From: a bacterium
Lineage (GTDB): Bacteria; Patescibacteriota; Minisyncoccia; UBA6257; 02-FULL-45-10c
Assembly: GCA_021799965.1 (NCBI GenBank)
Contig: JAJYZL010000026.1
Location: forward strand, 1 to 7,354
Length of the DNA: 7,354 nt
Direction: 5' to 3'
Below are positions 5,153 through 7,354 of this stretch, piece by piece (position 1 is the first letter of the stretch; the number at the start of each line of letters is the position of its first letter). The translations under genes were made by a program, and so were the position numbers. The notes beneath the pieces were generated by a model. It was not told the DNA's origin, searched no databases, and saw nothing but the letters and a program-made list of their open reading frames with translations.

Positions 5153-6703
5153 TTATCTTAAGAGTGGCAAAATATCCTGTCCAGTCATTTCCGGCGGCTT
5201 GGGAATGTCCATGAATTTTAGAATTGTCGGAGCTACGTCGGAAAGTATGCCGATAACTTCATTTTCCGTTTCTTCGACTTCTCTGGCTGTTTTATTTCTG
5301 TAGAATTCATTGGCTACGATGTATATCGGTACGGGCGAGATATCATGTCCGGTGGTTGGCTTGGCTGTCAGGGGATCCATCATTTTTTCCACGTTTCCGT
5401 GATCGGCCGTAATTATTAAAATATCATTATTTTCCAAAACCTTCTTGGAAAGTTTGCCCATTTCTTCGTCCAGTGTTTTAACCGCCTTCATTCCGGCATC
5501 AAAATTACCGGTATGGCCCATCATATCTCCATTGGCATAATTTATAAGTATGAAATCAAAAGAATTTTCATCCAAAGCCTGCATCACCCTGGAGGTTATC
5601 TCCCCGGCCATCATTTCGGGAGCCTCTTCGTGCCTAACAACATTTTTTGACGGGACCAAAATTCTGAATTCATCGGCAAAGGTTTTATCTTGCAGGCCGT
5701 TAAAAAAGAAGGTAACGTGTGCATATTTATCTGATTCAGCAATACGCATCTGAGATTTACCGTTTTCTGAGAGTATTTTTCCCAAGGGATTATCTACTTT
5801 TTCCTGGGGAAATGCTACCGGCAAACTAAATCTTGGAGAATACTCCGTCATTGTCGTTATGTATAAGTTTGTAAATTTTTTAACCGGGAATTGTTGAAAG
5901 TCCGGATTTATGAACGGTTCAACGATCTGTCTGATGCTATCTTCGCGAAAGTCAAAGAATAGAAGTCCGTCTCCATCCTTGATCCCGTCATTTTCTGGAC
6001 CTATGAGATGCGGCTCTATAAATTCATCGCTTAGATTTTTATTGTAATTATTTTCTATCAAGCCCTTATAATCATTCGTCATTGGCCCATTTCCAATTAA
6101 AACATTGTAGGCTTTTTGCGTCCTATCCCAATGCTGGTCTCTGTCTTCAGCATAATAGCGGCCAATTAAGCTGGCTATTTTAATATTTGGATCCAAGGCT
6201 TTTTCGAGCTTGGATAAAAGTCCTCCCGCTGATTTCAATGGGCTGTCTTTTCCGTCTGTATATAAATGCAAATTAACCTTAGGAATTTCGTTCCTTTTGG
6301 CAAATTCTATTAAAGCCAGCAGATGTTCGAGCGAAGCATGAATATTTGCATCTGTCAGAAGTCCGGCGAGATTAAGAGTGCCATTATTTTTTTTAACAAA
6401 ATCAGCTAAGTCCAAAAGAACTTTGTTTTTGAAAAACGATCCGTCCTGTATTGCCATGCTTATTCTTGGATAGTGCTGGAATATAACTCTGCCCGCGCCT
6501 AAGGTCAGGTGGCCGACCTCGCTGTTTCCTTCTTCGTCCCATGGCAAACCGACGGCTATTCCCGAAGCCTGAAGGGCTCCTGACAGGAAATGGCTTTTAA
6601 TGTAATCAATATTTGGCGTCCCTTGAACGTGGATAGGGTTGGATCCATCCTTTTTACCTATGCCCCATCCATCCAAAATGGCGAGAACAATCTGTCTTTT
6701 CAT
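5153..6703 (-). CDS. gpmI: 2,3-bisphosphoglycerate-independent phosphoglycerate mutase
   Basis: This enzyme interconverts 3-phosphoglycerate and 2-phosphoglycerate in lower glycolysis through a phosphoserine intermediate, with two Mn ions. All key residues of this alkaline-phosphatase superfamily enzyme are present: D11 in LAILDGWGIG, catalytic S61 in GNSEVGHLTLGAGR (59-72), GRYYAEDRDQHWDR (181-194), DFREDSIRQI (251-260), RIAESDKYAHVTFFFNG (320-336), D393 and H397 in GDMMGHTGN (392-400), D434 and H435 in TADHGN (432-437), and H453 in TGHDISPVP (451-459). The length of 516 is typical. The family's usual NFRxDR reads DFREDS here, and AHTTNPVP reads GHDISPVP; these are modest substitutions. ATG lies 6 bases after a perfect TATAAT box, which predicts a leaderless message. 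It appears to be a single-gene unit; no terminator hairpin is visible after its stop. Confidence 0.97.
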   Translation of the reverse strand: MKRQIVLAILDGWGIGKKDGSNPIHVQGTPNIDYIKSHFLSGALQASGIAVGLPWDEEGNSEVGHLTLGAGRVIFQHYPRISMAIQDGSFFKNKVLLDLADFVKKNNGTLNLAGLLTDANIHASLEHLLALIEFAKRNEIPKVNLHLYTDGKDSPLKSAGGLLSKLEKALDPNIKIASLIGRYYAEDRDQHWDRTQKAYNVLIGNGPMTNDYKGLIENNYNKNLSDEFIEPHLIGPENDGIKDGDGLLFFDFREDSIRQIVEPFINPDFQQFPVKKFTNLYITTMTEYSPRFSLPVAFPQEKVDNPLGKILSENGKSQMRIAESDKYAHVTFFFNGLQDKTFADEFRILVPSKNVVRHEEAPEMMAGEITSRVMQALDENSFDFILINYANGDMMGHTGNFDAGMKAVKTLDEEMGKLSKKVLENNDILIITADHGNVEKMMDPLTAKPTTGHDISPVPIYIVANEFYRNKTAREVEETENEVIGILSDVAPTILKFMDIPKPPEMTGQDILPLLR

Positions 6704-6709
6704 AAGCGT

Positions 6710-6739
6710 ATTATATTAAAGCGTGTTTTGTTTGACCAA
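6710..6739 (-). promoter_or_regulatory. Promoter of gpmI (leaderless)
   Basis: On the minus strand, -35 TTGGTC (6734-6739), an 18-base spacer and consensus -10 TATAAT (6710-6715). Only ACGCTT separates the -10 box from the gpmI ATG, so transcription would start at or next to the A of ATG. The -35 box overlaps that of the plus-strand promoter for rny. Confidence 0.65.
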
Positions 6740-6760
6740 AGTTTACTTGTTAATTATAAT
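6732..6760 (+). promoter_or_regulatory. Promoter of rny
   Basis: On the plus strand, -35 TTGACC (6732-6737), a 17-base spacer and perfect -10 TATAAT (6755-6760). This is close to the sigma-70 consensus. Transcription should start near 6767, leaving a leader of about 80 bases before the rny ATG. The -35 boxes of this promoter and the gpmI promoter overlap at TTTGACCAAA (6731-6740), so the two probably cannot be occupied together. Confidence 0.75.
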
Positions 6761-6768
6761 ACAAATAT

Positions 6769-6800
6769 CGTAAAATAATTAATTCGTAAAATTATTAAAT
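6769..6800 (+). repeat. Tandem 16-base repeat in the rny leader
   Basis: Two adjacent 16-base units, both starting CGTAAAAT (6769-6784 and 6785-6800), match at 14 of 16 positions. They begin almost at the predicted transcription start of rny. They may bind a regulator, or may be chance in AT-rich DNA. Confidence 0.45.
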
Positions 6801-6846
6801 CAGTTCCTAAGAAATTCATTTCAATATTTAGAGAACAACAGAAAAA

Positions 6847-7354
6847 ATGTTTTTAGATCCAATCTTTTGGCTTTCTTTGGCCATAGCGGTAACCTTAGGT
6901 TACTTTGTCCGTCATCTCATAGTATCTAAGCAGAGTGGTTCGGCAGAGGAGAAAATAAAATTAAAACTGGAAGAAGCTCAGACGCAGGCAAAGGGCGTCA
7001 TTTTAGAGGCTAAGGATAAGGCCGGTCTTTTGCTTGAAGAGGTTAAAAAAGAAGAGAAAGAAATGAAGGCTCAGCTTATGAAGTTTGAAGACCGTCTTGT
7101 TAAAAGAGAGGAGGCCATCGAGCGTCAATTTGCTGATATTATGACTCAGAAAGGAGTCTTGGAAAAAGGTTCTGCCGATATTGAGCTTCAAAAGTCAGAG
7201 GTAGAAAATTTAAGAAAGCAGATAATGTCTGAGTTGGAAAAAGTTGCTAGGCTTTCTGTTGAAGATGCGAAAAAACAGATTTTGGACAAGGTTAAAGAAC
7301 AGCACGGCGTAGAGCTTGCCAAGGCCTTACAAAAACTCGAGAAAGACAGACGAG
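6847..7354 (+). CDS. rny: Ribonuclease Y, N-terminal part (runs off the right edge)
   Basis: RNase Y is a membrane-anchored endoribonuclease that starts mRNA decay in many bacteria without RNase E. The 169 visible codons cover the membrane anchor (residues about 4-22, FWLSLAIAVTLGYF) and most of the long coiled-coil region, with the family-typical ILEAKDKAG (52-60), FEDRLVKREEAIER (80-93), VLEKGSADIE (104-113) and LEKVARLSVEDAKKQIL (130-146). The KH RNA-binding and catalytic HD domains, which end a protein of about 500 residues, lie beyond the window. The start ATG follows an A-rich stretch without a clear Shine-Dalgarno, and directly opens the membrane helix as expected. It diverges from gpmI over a shared 143-base control region. 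The frame is open to the last base. Confidence 0.93.
   Translation, partial: MFLDPIFWLSLAIAVTLGYFVRHLIVSKQSGSAEEKIKLKLEEAQTQAKGVILEAKDKAGLLLEEVKKEEKEMKAQLMKFEDRLVKREEAIERQFADIMTQKGVLEKGSADIELQKSEVENLRKQIMSELEKVARLSVEDAKKQILDKVKEQHGVELAKALQKLEKDRR

Noticed and set aside
5550..5753. Plus-strand open frames opposite gpmI, and similar ones opposite the peptide-binding protein, pgi/pmi and the YvlD-like gene
   Set aside because: All lie antisense to well-supported genes and encode nothing recognisable; they are by-products of low-stop composition.
6191..6215. Inverted repeat ATCCAAG/CTTGGAT within gpmI
   Set aside because: Seven-base arms with an 11-base loop inside coding sequence are within what chance gives in a window of this size.
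7003..7191. Minus-strand open frame of 62 codons
   Set aside because: It is antisense to the coiled-coil region of rny; its Phe/Leu-rich content is what Lys/Glu codons give when read backwards.
1..7354. Recoded UGA (as in Gracilibacteria and Absconditabacteria)
   Set aside because: The complete genes use ordinary Gly and Trp codons, end in TAA or TAG, and show no in-frame TGA; the only TGA stop is in the foreign segment.
1..7354. CRISPR array, insertion sequence, or defence system
   Set aside because: No regularly spaced repeats, no transposase motifs and no terminal inverted repeats were seen; all genes have housekeeping or membrane roles apart from one unknown small protein.

Overview
The window reads as a piece of an AT-rich bacterial genome, most likely from the Candidate Phyla Radiation (Patescibacteria, Parcubacteria-like). 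This placement is an inference. It rests on the combination of an RNase J/RNase Y pair, an archaeal-type bifunctional phosphoglucose/phosphomannose isomerase, a cofactor-independent phosphoglycerate mutase, a tRNA without an encoded CCA end, tight gene packing, and a Cys-free, membrane-anchored peptide-binding protein without transporter subunits nearby. No 16S rRNA or ribosomal protein is present to confirm it. The standard bacterial code fits: glycines use GGN, and the intact genes end in TAA or TAG.

Layout. All complete genes lie on the minus strand. Read in transcription order from the right, they are: gpmI (6703-5153); a small operon of an unrecognised 118-residue acidic protein (5081-4725), a four-helix YvlD/phage-holin-4_2 type membrane protein (4724-4359) and secG (4356-4132); after a 140-base gap, an extracytoplasmic oligopeptide-binding protein (3991-2342); pgi/pmi (2330-1383); tRNA-Leu(CAG) (1366-1283); and ribonuclease J (1194 leftwards). 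On the plus strand, rny (RNase Y) starts at 6847 and runs off the right edge. The longest stretches without a gene are 143 bases (6704-6846) and 140 bases (3992-4131).

Left edge. Bases 1 to about 240 do not belong with the rest. GC rises to 54% (130 of 240) from 38% (68 of 180) in the next three lines. At the same point the RNase J reading frame leaves the family sequence and continues into 65 unrelated residues. A chimeric contig end is the simplest explanation; a real fusion or insertion is the alternative.

Control. The gpmI-rny region carries back-to-back consensus-like promoters whose -35 boxes overlap. Both gpmI and the 118-residue gene have a -10 box only 6-8 bases before ATG, which predicts leaderless mRNAs. 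None of the eight start codons has a good Shine-Dalgarno sequence. The tRNA-Leu sits 16 bases after the pgi/pmi stop and is probably cut from the same transcript that reads into rnj.

Functions. The window combines two glycolytic steps (pgi/pmi and gpmI), the two main RNA-decay enzymes of RNase E-lacking bacteria (rnj and rny), and envelope/secretion functions (secG, a small membrane protein, a peptide-binding protein). I found no CRISPR array, insertion sequence, defence system or obvious new multi-gene system. The most noteworthy signals are regulatory (overlapping and leaderless promoters, the rnj leader) and the foreign left end.
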